From NCBI GenBank assembly GCA_947453725.1, contig CANGHH010000005.1, positions 1-64,000 on the forward strand: 64,000 bases of DNA, in the 5' to 3' direction. The translations under genes were made by a program, and so were the position numbers. The notes below the pieces were generated by a model. It saw only the letters and a list, made by a program, of their open reading frames with translations. It was not told where the DNA came from and did not search any database. Source of the DNA: Betaproteobacteria bacterium. Its GTDB lineage: Bacteria > Pseudomonadota > Gammaproteobacteria > Burkholderiales > Burkholderiaceae_C. Shown here one piece after another: positions 38,834 through 47,318 of this stretch. Every line of letters begins with the position of its first letter. The stretch's first letter is position 1.

Positions 38834-40250
38834 GGGCAGCCGCTTCGCCGCGGTCGGGCCCTGGCGCCGGGCTCAGGTGGCGGGCGATCTGGGCGTCGCT
38901 GAGCCGCGTCAGCTCGCCCGGCGGCAGTTCGGCCAGCAGCCGCCAGCCGATGGCCATGCTCTCGTCCAGCGTCCGCGACGCGTCCTGGGCCACCAGTTCG
39001 CGCTCGAAGCGGTCGGCCAGCCGCAGGTAGCGGCGGTCGATGTCGGTCAGCCCGTCCGAGCCGACCACGCTGGCCAGCATGCGCACCCGCGTGGCCTTGG
39101 CGTAGGACGCGAACAGCTGGTGCGCCAGGGCGGGGTGGTCGGGGTGGGTGTAGCCCTTGCCGGTGCCCAGGTCGAACAGCCGGCTCAGGCTGGGCAGGAC
39201 GTTGATCGGCGGGTAGACACCTTGGTGGTCCAGCGCCCGGTCCAGCACGATCTGGCCTTCGGTGATGTAGCCGGTGAGGTCGGGGATGGGGTGGCTGATG
39301 TCGTCGGCCGGCATCGTCAGGATCGGCAGTTGCGTCACGGTTCCCGTGGCACCGCGCGCCGAGCCGGCCCGCTCGAAGATCGTTGCCAGGTCCGAGTACA
39401 GATAGCCCGGGTAGCCCTTGCGGCTGGGGATCTCGCCGTGGCTGGCCGAGACCTCGCGCAGCGCCTCGCAGTAGTTCGTCATGTCGGTCAGGATCACCAG
39501 CACATGGCGGCCTTCGTCGAAGGCCAGGTACTCGGCGGCGGTCAGCGCCACCCGCGGCGTCAGCAGGCGCTGCGGGCTCGGTTCGCTGGCCAGGTTCAGG
39601 AACATCGCGGTGTGACCGAGCGCGCCGGAATCTTCCATCGCGCGGCGGAAGCTTTCGGCGGCGTCGTGCGACACGCCGATGCCGACGAAGACGATCGCGA
39701 AGGGCGCCGCTGCATTGCCGCGCAGCCGCGCGTGGCGCGCGATCTCGATCGCCAGCCGGTCGTGCGGCAGGCCGCCCGACGAAAAGATCGGCAGCTTCTG
39801 GCCGCGGATCAGGCTGTTGGTCAGGTCGATGGCCGAAATGCCGGTCTCGATGAAGTCGCGCGGCAGCGCGCGCCGCGCCGGGTTCATCGCGCGGGCATCG
39901 ATGCGGCGCCAGGCGCACGCCGCCACCGGCGGACCGGCGTCCACCGGCTGGCCCAGGCCGTTGAAGATGCGGCCCAGCAGCCCCGGGCCGACACCGAAGC
40001 GCAGCGGCTGGCCCAGGAAGCGCACGCGCACGGTGTCCAGGCCCAGGCCCTGGGTGCTCTCGAGCACCTCGATGACCATGGTGTGGTCGTCGACGCTGGT
40101 GACCCGGCCGACGCGCGGGCGCTGCGACGGGTCGCCTTCGACCACCACTTCGACCGCTTCGCCGAGCGTGACTTCGAGGTTGCGGCGCAGGAAGAGCAGC
40201 GGGCCGTCGATGCGGCTGGCGGTGCCCTGGGTGCTGAGTTCGGCCCACAT
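38826..40250 (-). CDS. atpB: V/A-type ATPase subunit B (non-catalytic)
   Basis: 474 residues from the ATG at 40250; the longer frame is a shadow of subunit A. It shows the V/A-type B pattern: FGVGPGLLGRIFNGLGQPVD near 90, PRDFIETGISAIDLTNSLIR near 130, KLPIFSSGGLPHDRLA where a Walker A would be in the catalytic subunit, LVILTDMTNYCEALREVSAS, and ILTMPADDISHPIPDLTGYI. The missing GKT motif is expected for B. Six alternating A and B subunits form the catalytic head. It starts 2 bases after the A stop. Confidence 0.95.
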   Translation of the reverse strand: MWAELSTQGTASRIDGPLLFLRRNLEVTLGEAVEVVVEGDPSQRPRVGRVTSVDDHTMVIEVLESTQGLGLDTVRVRFLGQPLRFGVGPGLLGRIFNGLGQPVDAGPPVAACAWRRIDARAMNPARRALPRDFIETGISAIDLTNSLIRGQKLPIFSSGGLPHDRLAIEIARHARLRGNAAAPFAIVFVGIGVSHDAAESFRRAMEDSGALGHTAMFLNLASEPSPQRLLTPRVALTAAEYLAFDEGRHVLVILTDMTNYCEALREVSASHGEIPSRKGYPGYLYSDLATIFERAGSARGATGTVTQLPILTMPADDISHPIPDLTGYITEGQIVLDRALDHQGVYPPINVLPSLSRLFDLGTGKGYTHPDHPALAHQLFASYAKATRVRMLASVVGSDGLTDIDRRYLRLADRFERELVAQDASRTLDESMAIGWRLLAELPPGELTRLSDAQIARHLSPAPGPDRGEAAAHG

Positions 40251-40252
40251 GA

Positions 40253-42019
40253 TCAGGCCGCTTCGGTCCGCTGGCCGGCGGCGCCGGCGGCGGGCGGGGC
40301 GGGCGGGGCAACAGGCGGCGCCAGGCCGGCGAACTCGCGCTCCAGCTGCTGCCAGAGCGCGGCGAAGCGGGCGATCTGGTCCTCGCCGATCTCCTCGCCC
40401 ATGCGCTGCACGCGGCGGTGGATGGGCAGCGTGGCCATCTGCTCGGGCGTCGCGCCGCGGGCCAGCGCCTCGCGGGCCAGCGTGATGAAGCGCATCACCA
40501 GCCGCAGCATTTCGCTCTGGCGTTCGGCCGAACAATAGCGGTCGGTCGGCGAGAAGGCCGACTGCCGCAGCAGGGCTTCGTTGACCAGTTCGGCGGCCAG
40601 CAGCGTGAGCTGCTGTTCGGCCGGCAGCGCGTCCTTGCCGACGATGCGCGCCATGCGCTCGAGGTGGGCCTGTTCTTCCAGCAGCGCCAGCAGCTTTTCG
40701 CGCTGGCGCAGCCAGTTGTCGTTGCCGTGCGCCGTCCACCAGGGCGCGAAACGGCCGGCGTTCACCGCGTAGGACTGCAGGGGGTGGATGGCGGGGTAGA
40801 AGCGGGCTTGCGCGCGTTCACGGTCCAGGCCCCAGAAACAGCCGACGTAGCGCTTGGTGTGGCTGGTCACCGGTTCGGAGAAATCGCCGCCTGGCGGGCT
40901 GACGGCGCCGATGAGGGTCAGCGAGCCTTCGCGCCCGCACAGCGCCTGCACGCGCGCGGCGCGCTCATAGAACTCGGCGAGGCGCGAACTCAGGTAGGCC
41001 GGGTAGCCGGCCTCGCCGGGCAGTTCACCCAGGCGGCCCGAGACCTCGCGCAACGCCTCGGCCCAGCGGCTGGTGGAATCGGCCATCAGCGCCACGTGCA
41101 GGCCCTGGTCGCGAAAGTACTCGGCCACCGTGACGGCGGTGTAGACGCTGGCCTCGCGCGCGGCCACCGGCATGTTCGATGCGTTGGCGATGATCAGCGT
41201 GCGCTCCATCAGCGCGCGCCCGGTGCGCGGGTCGGTCAGGCGCGGAAATTCCTCCAGCACCTCGGCCATCTCGTTGCCGCGCTCGCCGCAGCCGACGTAG
41301 ACGATGATGTCGGCGTGGCACCACTTGGCCAGCGTTTCCTGCAACACCGTCTTGCCGGTGCCGAAGCCGCCGGGTATCGCCGCGCGACCGCCCAGCGCCA
41401 CCGGGAACAGGGTGTCGAGGATGCGCTGCCCGGTGACCAGCGGTGCATCGGCTGGCAGGCGCTGCGCCACCGGCCGTGGCTGGCGCACCGGCCAGCGGTG
41501 GAACAGCGTGATGGCATGCTCGCGGCCCGCGGCGTCGCGCACGGTGGCCAGGGACTGGTCCGCGTCGGTCGGCCCGGGCCCGGCGATGGCCAGCACCTCG
41601 CCGCCCACCAGCGGTGGCAACAGGCACAGCCGGGCTGGCGCGCTGCCGTCGACCTCGCCGATCACCGTGCCGGGCGCCAGCCGGTCGCCGACCCGCACCG
41701 CAGGCCGGAAGAACCAGCGCCCGGGCGGCGACTGACCGTCGTCGTCCAGCCGGCGCAGCAAGCCGTCGTAGATGTGGCCGAGCAGGCCCGGCCCCAGCGG
41801 CACCGACAGCGGCAGCCCGCTGCCGACGACGCGGTCGCCGGGCTTGAGGCCGGTGGTGTCTTCGTAGACCTGGGCGACGAAGGTGTCGGCCTCGAGCCGG
41901 ATGATCTCGCCCGGCAGCCGGGCCGCACCCACTTCCACCGCCTCGCCGATCAGAAACGGCCCGCTGACGACGGCGTGCAGCACCGGTCCGGCGATGGCCG
42001 TGATGCGGGCCTGGCTCAT
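40253..42019 (-). CDS. atpA: V/A-type ATPase catalytic subunit A
   Basis: 588 residues from the ATG at 42019, the standard length for the V/A-type catalytic subunit. The subunit-A-specific non-homologous region is present at about 100-190. Walker A is GGFGTGKTVLQETLAKW near 220, and CGERGNEMAEVLEEFPRLTD and LMADSTSRWAEALREVSGRL follow, all typical of A. The ATG overlaps the subunit E TGA as ATGA. It hydrolyses or makes ATP in the cytoplasmic head. This length and region rule out F1 beta and FliI. Confidence 0.96.
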   Translation of the reverse strand: MSQARITAIAGPVLHAVVSGPFLIGEAVEVGAARLPGEIIRLEADTFVAQVYEDTTGLKPGDRVVGSGLPLSVPLGPGLLGHIYDGLLRRLDDDGQSPPGRWFFRPAVRVGDRLAPGTVIGEVDGSAPARLCLLPPLVGGEVLAIAGPGPTDADQSLATVRDAAGREHAITLFHRWPVRQPRPVAQRLPADAPLVTGQRILDTLFPVALGGRAAIPGGFGTGKTVLQETLAKWCHADIIVYVGCGERGNEMAEVLEEFPRLTDPRTGRALMERTLIIANASNMPVAAREASVYTAVTVAEYFRDQGLHVALMADSTSRWAEALREVSGRLGELPGEAGYPAYLSSRLAEFYERAARVQALCGREGSLTLIGAVSPPGGDFSEPVTSHTKRYVGCFWGLDRERAQARFYPAIHPLQSYAVNAGRFAPWWTAHGNDNWLRQREKLLALLEEQAHLERMARIVGKDALPAEQQLTLLAAELVNEALLRQSAFSPTDRYCSAERQSEMLRLVMRFITLAREALARGATPEQMATLPIHRRVQRMGEEIGEDQIARFAALWQQLEREFAGLAPPVAPPAPPAAGAAGQRTEAA

Positions 42020-42654
42020 CGGCTTGCACCGCCCGCAGTGGCCGGCTCGAACAAGGCCAGCAGCGCCGCCTCGACGCGCTGGCGATCGGCCAGCAGCGCC
42101 GCCGGCCTGCTGTCCAGGCGGGCGCCGCCGACCTCGATCACCAGGCCGGCGTGCAGGCTCTCGTCGGGCAGCAAGGTCGGCGTCACGGCGCCGCGCTGGC
42201 GCAGTGCGGTCTGCAGCGCAGCCGCCTCGGCCGGGCTCCAGCCGGCCGGGTGGCGCACGACCCAGCCTTCGAGCGGCAGGCGCGCAGCGGCCAGTCCCAG
42301 CTGCGCGGCGACCCAGGCGCTGCGCGCGGCAGGATCCTGCCAGCGCGCCACGATCGCTGCGGTCAGCGCCGGCCAGGCCTGGGCCAGCGTGCGCCGGGCG
42401 CGCACCGAAGCCTGTTGCCGGCCGGCCGTTTCCAGTTCGGCTGCCGTCTGCTGGGTGCGCTGTTGCTGGGTCGCGCGCAGGTCGGCGATGGCCCGGCGCA
42501 GGTGCACCCGCGTCTGGCTGCGAGCGCCTTGCCGGATCGCCGCAGCCTGGCGCGCTGCATCGGTCCGCAGCGCCGCGCATTCTTCGGCCACCTGGCGTTC
42601 GATCTGCTGAACCAGCGCGTCGGCCTGCCAGCCCGCCGCGTCCAGTGGGTTCAC
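42016..42654 (-). CDS. atpE: V/A-type ATPase subunit E (peripheral stalk)
   Basis: 212 residues from a GTG at 42654 that overlaps the subunit F TGA; an upstream start at 42693 lies inside F. The N-terminal half is a charged coiled coil (LVQQIERQVAEECAALRTDA, LRATQQQRTQQTAAELETAG) and the C-terminal globular half ends AGLVIEVGGARLDSRPAALL. This long helix plus alpha/beta end is the subunit E layout. Sequence conservation is modest, so operon position is part of the evidence. Confidence 0.75.
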   Translation of the reverse strand: MNPLDAAGWQADALVQQIERQVAEECAALRTDAARQAAAIRQGARSQTRVHLRRAIADLRATQQQRTQQTAAELETAGRQQASVRARRTLAQAWPALTAAIVARWQDPAARSAWVAAQLGLAAARLPLEGWVVRHPAGWSPAEAAALQTALRQRGAVTPTLLPDESLHAGLVIEVGGARLDSRPAALLADRQRVEAALLALFEPATAGGASR

Positions 42655-42947
42655 GACGCGATCCCCAGCACGTTGCGGATGCGGCGCGTCCATGCCGTGT
42701 CGGATTCGGGCGCCCGGATGTCGGGGACCACCACGACCAGCGGCGTTGCCTGGCGCAGCGCCCGGGCCAGCACGCCAGCCGGCAGGGCGTCGGCACAGCC
42801 GCGCGTCAACAGCACCAGCGCCGCGCTGCCCAGCGCCTGCGCCAGCGTGGCGGGCAGTTCCGCGGCCGTCGGGCTCCGGGTTTCGACGCCCGCCAGGCGC
42901 CAGCCCAGGGTGTTGAGCTCATCACCGATGGCGACGATGGGGGTCAT
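42651..42947 (-). CDS. atpF: V/A-type ATPase subunit F
   Basis: 98 residues, the family length, with a Rossmann-like order: TPIVAIGDELNTLGWRLAGV, then VLLTRGCADAL, then PLVVVVPDI and a C-terminal helix RRIRNVLGI. The GDE-x-GWRLAGVE opening and the near-C-terminal IRxxLG are typical of subunit F, which caps the rotor with D. It lies 13 bases after subunit K. Confidence 0.85.
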   Translation of the reverse strand: MTPIVAIGDELNTLGWRLAGVETRSPTAAELPATLAQALGSAALVLLTRGCADALPAGVLARALRQATPLVVVVPDIRAPESDTAWTRRIRNVLGIAS

Positions 42948-42960
42948 GGCCAGCCGCCGT

Positions 42961-43323
42961 TCACGCGCGGTTGAGGATCAGGATGGCCACGATCAGGCCA
43001 TAGATGGCGATGCCCTCGGCGAGACCGACCAGGATCAGCACCCGGCCCAGCAGATCGGGCTTCTCGGCCAGCGCGCCGACCGCCGCGCTGCCGACCACGG
43101 CCACCGCGTAGCCGGCTGCCAGCGTGCTCAGGCCGGCCGCCGCCGCCGCCGAAATGAAGGCCCAGCGCAGCACCTCGGGGTGGCTGGCGACGGCGGCGAC
43201 ACCTGCAGCGCCCGGCGCCTGCGCGCTGGCCGGCATCGACGACAGCAGCAGCAGGGCGGCGCCTGCGGTGCTGGCGGCGACCAGCAGCAGGATCGTGGTC
43301 GCGGTCATGGGTCCGACTTTCAT
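42961..43323 (-). CDS. atpK: V/A-type ATPase proteolipid subunit K (c ring)
   Basis: 120 residues. An N-terminal hydrophobic helix (ATTILLLVAASTAGAALLLL) is followed by a two-helix hairpin of c-ring type: AFISAAAAAGLSTLAAGYAV and LILVGLAEGIAIYGLIVAIL. The ion-binding carboxylate is Glu103 in GLAEGIAIYG. The loop ALAEKPDLLGR between the helices matches the polar loop. The glutamines that bind sodium in Enterococcus-type rings are not evident, so protons are the more likely ion; this is inference. Confidence 0.88.
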   Translation of the reverse strand: MKVGPMTATTILLLVAASTAGAALLLLSSMPASAQAPGAAGVAAVASHPEVLRWAFISAAAAAGLSTLAAGYAVAVVGSAAVGALAEKPDLLGRVLILVGLAEGIAIYGLIVAILILNRA

Positions 43324-43337
43324 GGCAGGCTCCTGGC

Positions 43338-45209
43338 TCAGGGTGTGGTCTGGACGTAAGGCGGGGGGAGGGGCTTGAAGACACGACCGTTGCCCTGCAG
43401 GAAGCGGACGAAGAACTCGAACAGCAGCAGCCGGGTGGTCTGGATGCCGACCACCAACCCTTCGAGCAGCAGGATCAACAGGTTGCCCAGCAGCAGCACG
43501 ACCCAGTAGCCGACCGGGCCGCTGGCCTGGGCCACGCCAGTCACCGCCAGCGACAGCCCGGCGTGGGCCAACGCGAACGCGCCGACGCGGGCGAAAGACA
43601 CGGTATTGACCAGCAACTGCAGCGCGTGTTCGACGAACTGCGCCAGACCCGTGGCCGCGTCGGCCGCGCGGCCGCTGGGGCTGCCCGGGCTGAAGGCCAC
43701 GCTGCCGGCTGTGCACCACAGCGCGCCCACTGGGACCAGCCACAGCGCCTGGCGGTTGAAGACGGCCGCCAGCGCGCCCGCATAGGCCAGCACCAGCCCG
43801 GCTTCGCAAGCCCACCAGCGCCGCGCCTCGTGCCGCCAGGCGGCCTCCAGGGCCTGCAGGGCCAGCCCGCCCAGCAGGAGGGCTGCGCCCAGTGCCACCG
43901 CCGCGGCGAGCAGGGCCACGGGCTCGTGCAGCGGGTGCATCCACAGCGCGGGGACCAGGTCTTCGCGCGCGAAAACGCTGCCGAACAGCAGGCCGAAGAT
44001 CATCGCCATCAGGCCGCCGGGGATCAGCATCGCCAGCATCGGCGCGCGCTGGCGCAGCAGCCAGCCGGCCGCGACCAGCACCGCGCCCTGGCCGACGTCG
44101 CCGAACATGAAGCCGAACAGCAGCGGCGCGACCAGCGCCAGCAGCGCGCTGGGGTCGGCCTCGGTCGCGCCGGGCTGGCCGAGCAGGCGCGAGAAGGCCT
44201 CGAAGGCGCGTACCCAGGGCGGGTTGCTCAGCACCGAAGGCGGCTCGGCGCCGGCCGGGGGATCGGGACAGTGCAGGACACAGGGCAAGCCCTGGGCCCG
44301 CAGCGGCGCGCCGAGCGTGGCGGCGTCGCTGGCCGTCGTCCAGCCGGTGACCCAGATCAGCCGATCGCTGGCCGCGAGTTCGCTGCCGTGGCGGATCAGC
44401 CATTCCACCATCTCGATGTCGGCCAGTGCGCCCTTCAGGTCGTGGTCCTCGCCGAGCGCAGCCAGGCGGGTGCGGATGTCAGCCGCCTGCTCTTCGAGCC
44501 GGCCCTGACGCCGCGTGACCTCGGTCGCTGCCTCGGCCGCGCTGCCGCCGAGGTCGGCCGGCCAGTCGACGCGCCTCGCTGGCAGGGCCGCTGCCTGCAC
44601 GTCGATGGCCGACAGTGCATCCCGGTGGCCGAGGAGCACCATGAAGTGGCGGGCGCCACCGGCATCCGCCGCACCCGCCGCACGGGCGATACCGGGCACG
44701 GCGACCTGCAGCCGCAGCAGGTCGGCCGGCAGATCGAAGCCCCGACCGGTGGGCGCCACGGCGTAGATGCGAGCGGTGATGCCGAAGGGGCCGGCTGCGG
44801 CCAGCAGCGCCGGCTGGGGCAGCAGCGCGGCGTCGGCCTGCAGCAGTTGCGCCAGATCGGCCAGCGTCTGCCGCTGGGCCAGCAACTGCTCCTGGGCGGC
44901 GATCAAGGGATCGGCTTCGCTGTGCCAAGCCTCCAGTTGCGCCAACCGGGTGTGCAGCGTGGCGGCCGGGTCGCTGACGGGGGTGACACCGGCCGGGCGC
45001 GTCGGCGGCCAGTGGCTGCGGTAGACCCTGGCCAGTTCGTGGAAGCGCGCCAGCGGCCGCTCGGCGCCATCGACCACCAGCGGCGCAGCGCGCCTCTCTT
45101 GGGTCTGCAGTTCCACCGCGCCGCTGCGCGCCAGCGCTTCGAGCACCGGCGCCAGCCCGTCACGCGCGGTGACCAGTTCGAACCAGTGGCAGGGCCGGGG
45201 GCGCAGCAT
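43338..45209 (-). CDS. atpI: V/A-type ATPase subunit I (membrane a subunit)
   Basis: 623 residues from the ATG at 45209, which overlaps the previous stop as ATGA. The N-terminal half is a cytoplasmic helical arm with coiled coil (LAQLEAWHSEADPLIAAQEQ). The C-terminal half has seven or eight membrane helices starting LLALVAPLLFGFMFGDVGQG, the family signature, with NTVSFARVGAFALAHAGLSL near 530 holding the channel arginine. It forms the ion half-channels against the c ring. Confidence 0.92.
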   Translation of the reverse strand: MLRPRPCHWFELVTARDGLAPVLEALARSGAVELQTQERRAAPLVVDGAERPLARFHELARVYRSHWPPTRPAGVTPVSDPAATLHTRLAQLEAWHSEADPLIAAQEQLLAQRQTLADLAQLLQADAALLPQPALLAAAGPFGITARIYAVAPTGRGFDLPADLLRLQVAVPGIARAAGAADAGGARHFMVLLGHRDALSAIDVQAAALPARRVDWPADLGGSAAEAATEVTRRQGRLEEQAADIRTRLAALGEDHDLKGALADIEMVEWLIRHGSELAASDRLIWVTGWTTASDAATLGAPLRAQGLPCVLHCPDPPAGAEPPSVLSNPPWVRAFEAFSRLLGQPGATEADPSALLALVAPLLFGFMFGDVGQGAVLVAAGWLLRQRAPMLAMLIPGGLMAMIFGLLFGSVFAREDLVPALWMHPLHEPVALLAAAVALGAALLLGGLALQALEAAWRHEARRWWACEAGLVLAYAGALAAVFNRQALWLVPVGALWCTAGSVAFSPGSPSGRAADAATGLAQFVEHALQLLVNTVSFARVGAFALAHAGLSLAVTGVAQASGPVGYWVVLLLGNLLILLLEGLVVGIQTTRLLLFEFFVRFLQGNGRVFKPLPPPYVQTTP

Positions 45210-45898
45210 CAGGCCGCCTGCGCGCCGGGGACCGTCGAGGCTCCGGCGCCTTGCGGCGGACCCAGCAGCAGGCGCGCGACGAGGCCGCCACGCAGGCGTT
45301 CGAGGTTCAGCGCCACCAGGGCCAGGTGGGCCCAGGCGCCGACCGGTGAGGCCGCGTGGCGCCGGAACAGCTTCAGCAGCGCCTGGCGTTCGGTCTCTGC
45401 CCGGGCTGAGCGACCGGCCACCGCGCCGATCGGGCCGCCCTTGGCCTGCCTGGCGACCATGGCGCCCGGCAGCCGCGGCATCAGCTTGACGGCCACATCG
45501 GGCATCAGCGCGGCGACTGCGGGCGCGTCGCCGGCCAGGCGCTGCCAGGCCTGGAGCCAGCCCGCGGCGCGGTCCGCGCGCAGGGGCTGTTCGATCAAGG
45601 GCAGCCCGGGCAAGGTGCCGAACCAGCGCGTTGCCGCCTGCCAGCGCGCCGGTTGCCAGCTGGCGACCTCCGCCACATAGGCTTGCCAGCGTGCACGCAG
45701 ATGGGCCTCGATGCGCGGCACCTCGGTGGCCTCGGACAGGCCGGCCAGCCACGGTCCCAGCGGGCCTGTGCGCGCCAGCGTCAGGTAGTGCGCGGCGGTG
45801 TGGCTGGCCTCGAGCTGGCGCCACAGCCTGGCGTCGGGCAAGCCGCTGTGCCGGGCCTGCAGGCGCGCCCGCGCGTAGGCGAAGTCAAGGCGCTGCAT
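45209..45898 (-). CDS. atpC: Probable V/A-type ATPase subunit C (d-like)
   Basis: 229 residues from the ATG at 45898; a GTG at 45916 is an alternative. It is helical throughout and opens LDFAYARARLQARHSGL, resembling the Y-A-x-A-R-x-R-A start of V-ATPase C/d subunits. The middle contains LPLIEQPLRADRAAGWLQAW. It is shorter than the usual 320-350 residues and the match is weak, so the call rests on the N-terminal motif and on position before subunit I. It overlaps the upstream gene. Confidence 0.55.
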   Translation of the reverse strand: MQRLDFAYARARLQARHSGLPDARLWRQLEASHTAAHYLTLARTGPLGPWLAGLSEATEVPRIEAHLRARWQAYVAEVASWQPARWQAATRWFGTLPGLPLIEQPLRADRAAGWLQAWQRLAGDAPAVAALMPDVAVKLMPRLPGAMVARQAKGGPIGAVAGRSARAETERQALLKLFRRHAASPVGAWAHLALVALNLERLRGGLVARLLLGPPQGAGASTVPGAQAA

Positions 45899-46265
45899 CG
45901 CGGGTGTCGCCGTCACCGCCCGTCAGCTGGCACGCCAGGCGCGCGACGGCGCCCATCACGGCGGCCGCGCCGGGTGGGTCGGCCATGGCGGCAACGCCAT
46001 GGGCCTGCGCACGCAGCGCATCCAGCCGGACCTGCAGCGCCGCCGCATGGGCCTGCTGCCAGCCAGCGATGCGCACCAGGCTGCCGTTGATCCGGGTGAG
46101 TGCGTCCTGGCGCGCTTGTTCGAGCGCTGCCTGGCCCTGCTGGCGGGCCTGCGCGGTGCGCGCCACGGCGTCCTGTTCGGCACGCAGCACCAGGTTCATG
46201 GCCTCGGCGGTACTGTGCGCGCTCGATGGGCGAGCTGGCGACGCCGGGCTTTCGGGGGTGAACAT
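45885..46265 (-). CDS. Small coiled-coil protein, probable V/A-type ATPase subunit H/G
   Basis: 126 residues. After a short Ser/Pro-rich start, about 70 residues form a charged coiled coil (EAMNLVLRAEQDAVARTAQA, RQQGQAALEQARQDALTRIN), the pattern of peripheral-stalk partner subunits H or G. It opens the ATPase run, 35 bases after the SHP cytochrome stop, and its stop overlaps the subunit C-like gene. No catalytic motif is expected or seen. Confidence 0.6.
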   Translation of the reverse strand: MFTPESPASPARPSSAHSTAEAMNLVLRAEQDAVARTAQARQQGQAALEQARQDALTRINGSLVRIAGWQQAHAAALQVRLDALRAQAHGVAAMADPPGAAAVMGAVARLACQLTGGDGDTRDAAP

Positions 46266-46300
46266 GGCCAATCCGCTCCGACCGGCGCCCGGCTTGCGCC

Positions 46301-46714
46301 TCAGGGCTTGAGTGACATCAGCCAGCTGATGACGTCGGCCTTTTCGCCGGCCGTGCATTCGCGGCCGACGATGTCCTTGCAGTTCAGCCTGAACTTGGAC
46401 TCGACGTGGCGCATGTCGGTGAAACGCGCCGGGTTCGCGGCCGGCGCCAGCGCGGCGATGGGCTTTTCGCTGACTTCGTCGCGGCCCGGCTTGACCGGCA
46501 CCGCGCCGTGGCAGGACGCGCAACTCCAGTCCAGCGGACGACCGAAATTCGTCGTGAAAAGGCGTTGACCGCGTTCCGGCGATGGCGGTACACCGGCCTG
46601 CGCCGTGTAGGCTGCGAGCAGGTCGGCCGGCGTCGCCGCCTGCGCCGCAGGCACCACGCAGAACAGGGCCGCGAGCCAAACGGACGCCCGGCCTGGGCGG
46701 AAGTTCAGGGTCAT
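46301..46714 (-). CDS. shp: SHP-type (DUF1924) monohaem cytochrome c
   Basis: 137 residues from the ATG at 46714 with AAGGAA upstream. A signal peptide ends AAQAA. The haem site is CASCH (Cys65, Cys68, His69). The rest follows the Rhodobacter sphaeroides haem protein closely: TPADLLAAYTAQAG start, ERGQRLF, IAALAPAANPARFTD, and NCKDIVGRECTAGEKADVIS. Asn111, just before Cys112, sits where SHP has its unusual asparagine axial ligand, which leaves on reduction so that oxygen or NO can bind. Cys112 and Cys120 match the SHP disulfide. It lies between the hemerythrin-like gene and the ATPase. It lacks the diheme cytochrome partner known beside shp elsewhere. Confidence 0.85.
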   Translation of the reverse strand: MTLNFRPGRASVWLAALFCVVPAAQAATPADLLAAYTAQAGVPPSPERGQRLFTTNFGRPLDWSCASCHGAVPVKPGRDEVSEKPIAALAPAANPARFTDMRHVESKFRLNCKDIVGRECTAGEKADVISWLMSLKP

Positions 46715-46790
46715 GGCGATTCCTTCCAGGATGGGGGTGGCATGGCAGGACCCGGGCGGGCTCTGCGCCTGTGCGTGGCATCGACGGGAC

Positions 46791-47318
46791 TCAGGCCGAA
46801 CCGGCGCGGCTGGCCTCGGCCGCACGCGCGGCCTCGCGGCGGCGGCGCGCTTCCGGGTAGACCATGGTCTCCTCGAGCGAGATGTGCTCTTCGTAGAGCG
46901 TGGTGAAGATCGGCAGCGCCGCGAGCAGCATGTCCAGGTCGTACCAGGTGTAGCCGCTGGCGATGGCCTCGATGTGCGGCGCGAGCTCGCGCCAATCCTG
47001 ATCCAGCCAGCCGTGGTCCTGCTTGAGCCGCAGCACCTGCTGCGTCAACTCGGGGTTGCCGGCGGCCAGCAACTCGGGGAAGACCCGCGTCTCCTCCTCG
47101 GCGTGGTGGCCGCGCGCTGGGCCGTTGAAGAAGGCCATGATTTCCAGGGCGCTGGCGCGTGCGCCCTCGTCGGGGCCGCTCTGGCGCAATTCCAGCAGCA
47201 GGCGGCTCAGCGCCTGCAACAACTTCAGCGCCGCCTGGTGCGTCTGGTCCAGCGTCTCGAAATCTGGCAGCGGGGGCACGGGCAGTCGTGCGGGCCGGGT
47301 CGCAGGCATGGCGTTCAT
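46791..47318 (-). CDS. Hemerythrin-domain protein
   Basis: 175 residues. A four-helix bundle with candidate di-iron ligands: His27 in LDQTHQAAL, His71 or His72 and Glu75 in GHHAEEETRVF, His102 in LKQDHGWLD, His145 and Glu149 in YEEHISLEETMV. Such proteins bind oxygen, NO or iron in the cytoplasm. Its ATG overlaps the hypD TGA as ATGA, so translation is coupled to hydrogenase maturation. A similar hemerythrin-like gene is not a standard hyp gene, which makes a protective or oxygen-sensing role in hydrogenase assembly plausible but unproven. Confidence 0.88.
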   Translation of the reverse strand: MNAMPATRPARLPVPPLPDFETLDQTHQAALKLLQALSRLLLELRQSGPDEGARASALEIMAFFNGPARGHHAEEETRVFPELLAAGNPELTQQVLRLKQDHGWLDQDWRELAPHIEAIASGYTWYDLDMLLAALPIFTTLYEEHISLEETMVYPEARRRREAARAAEASRAGSA

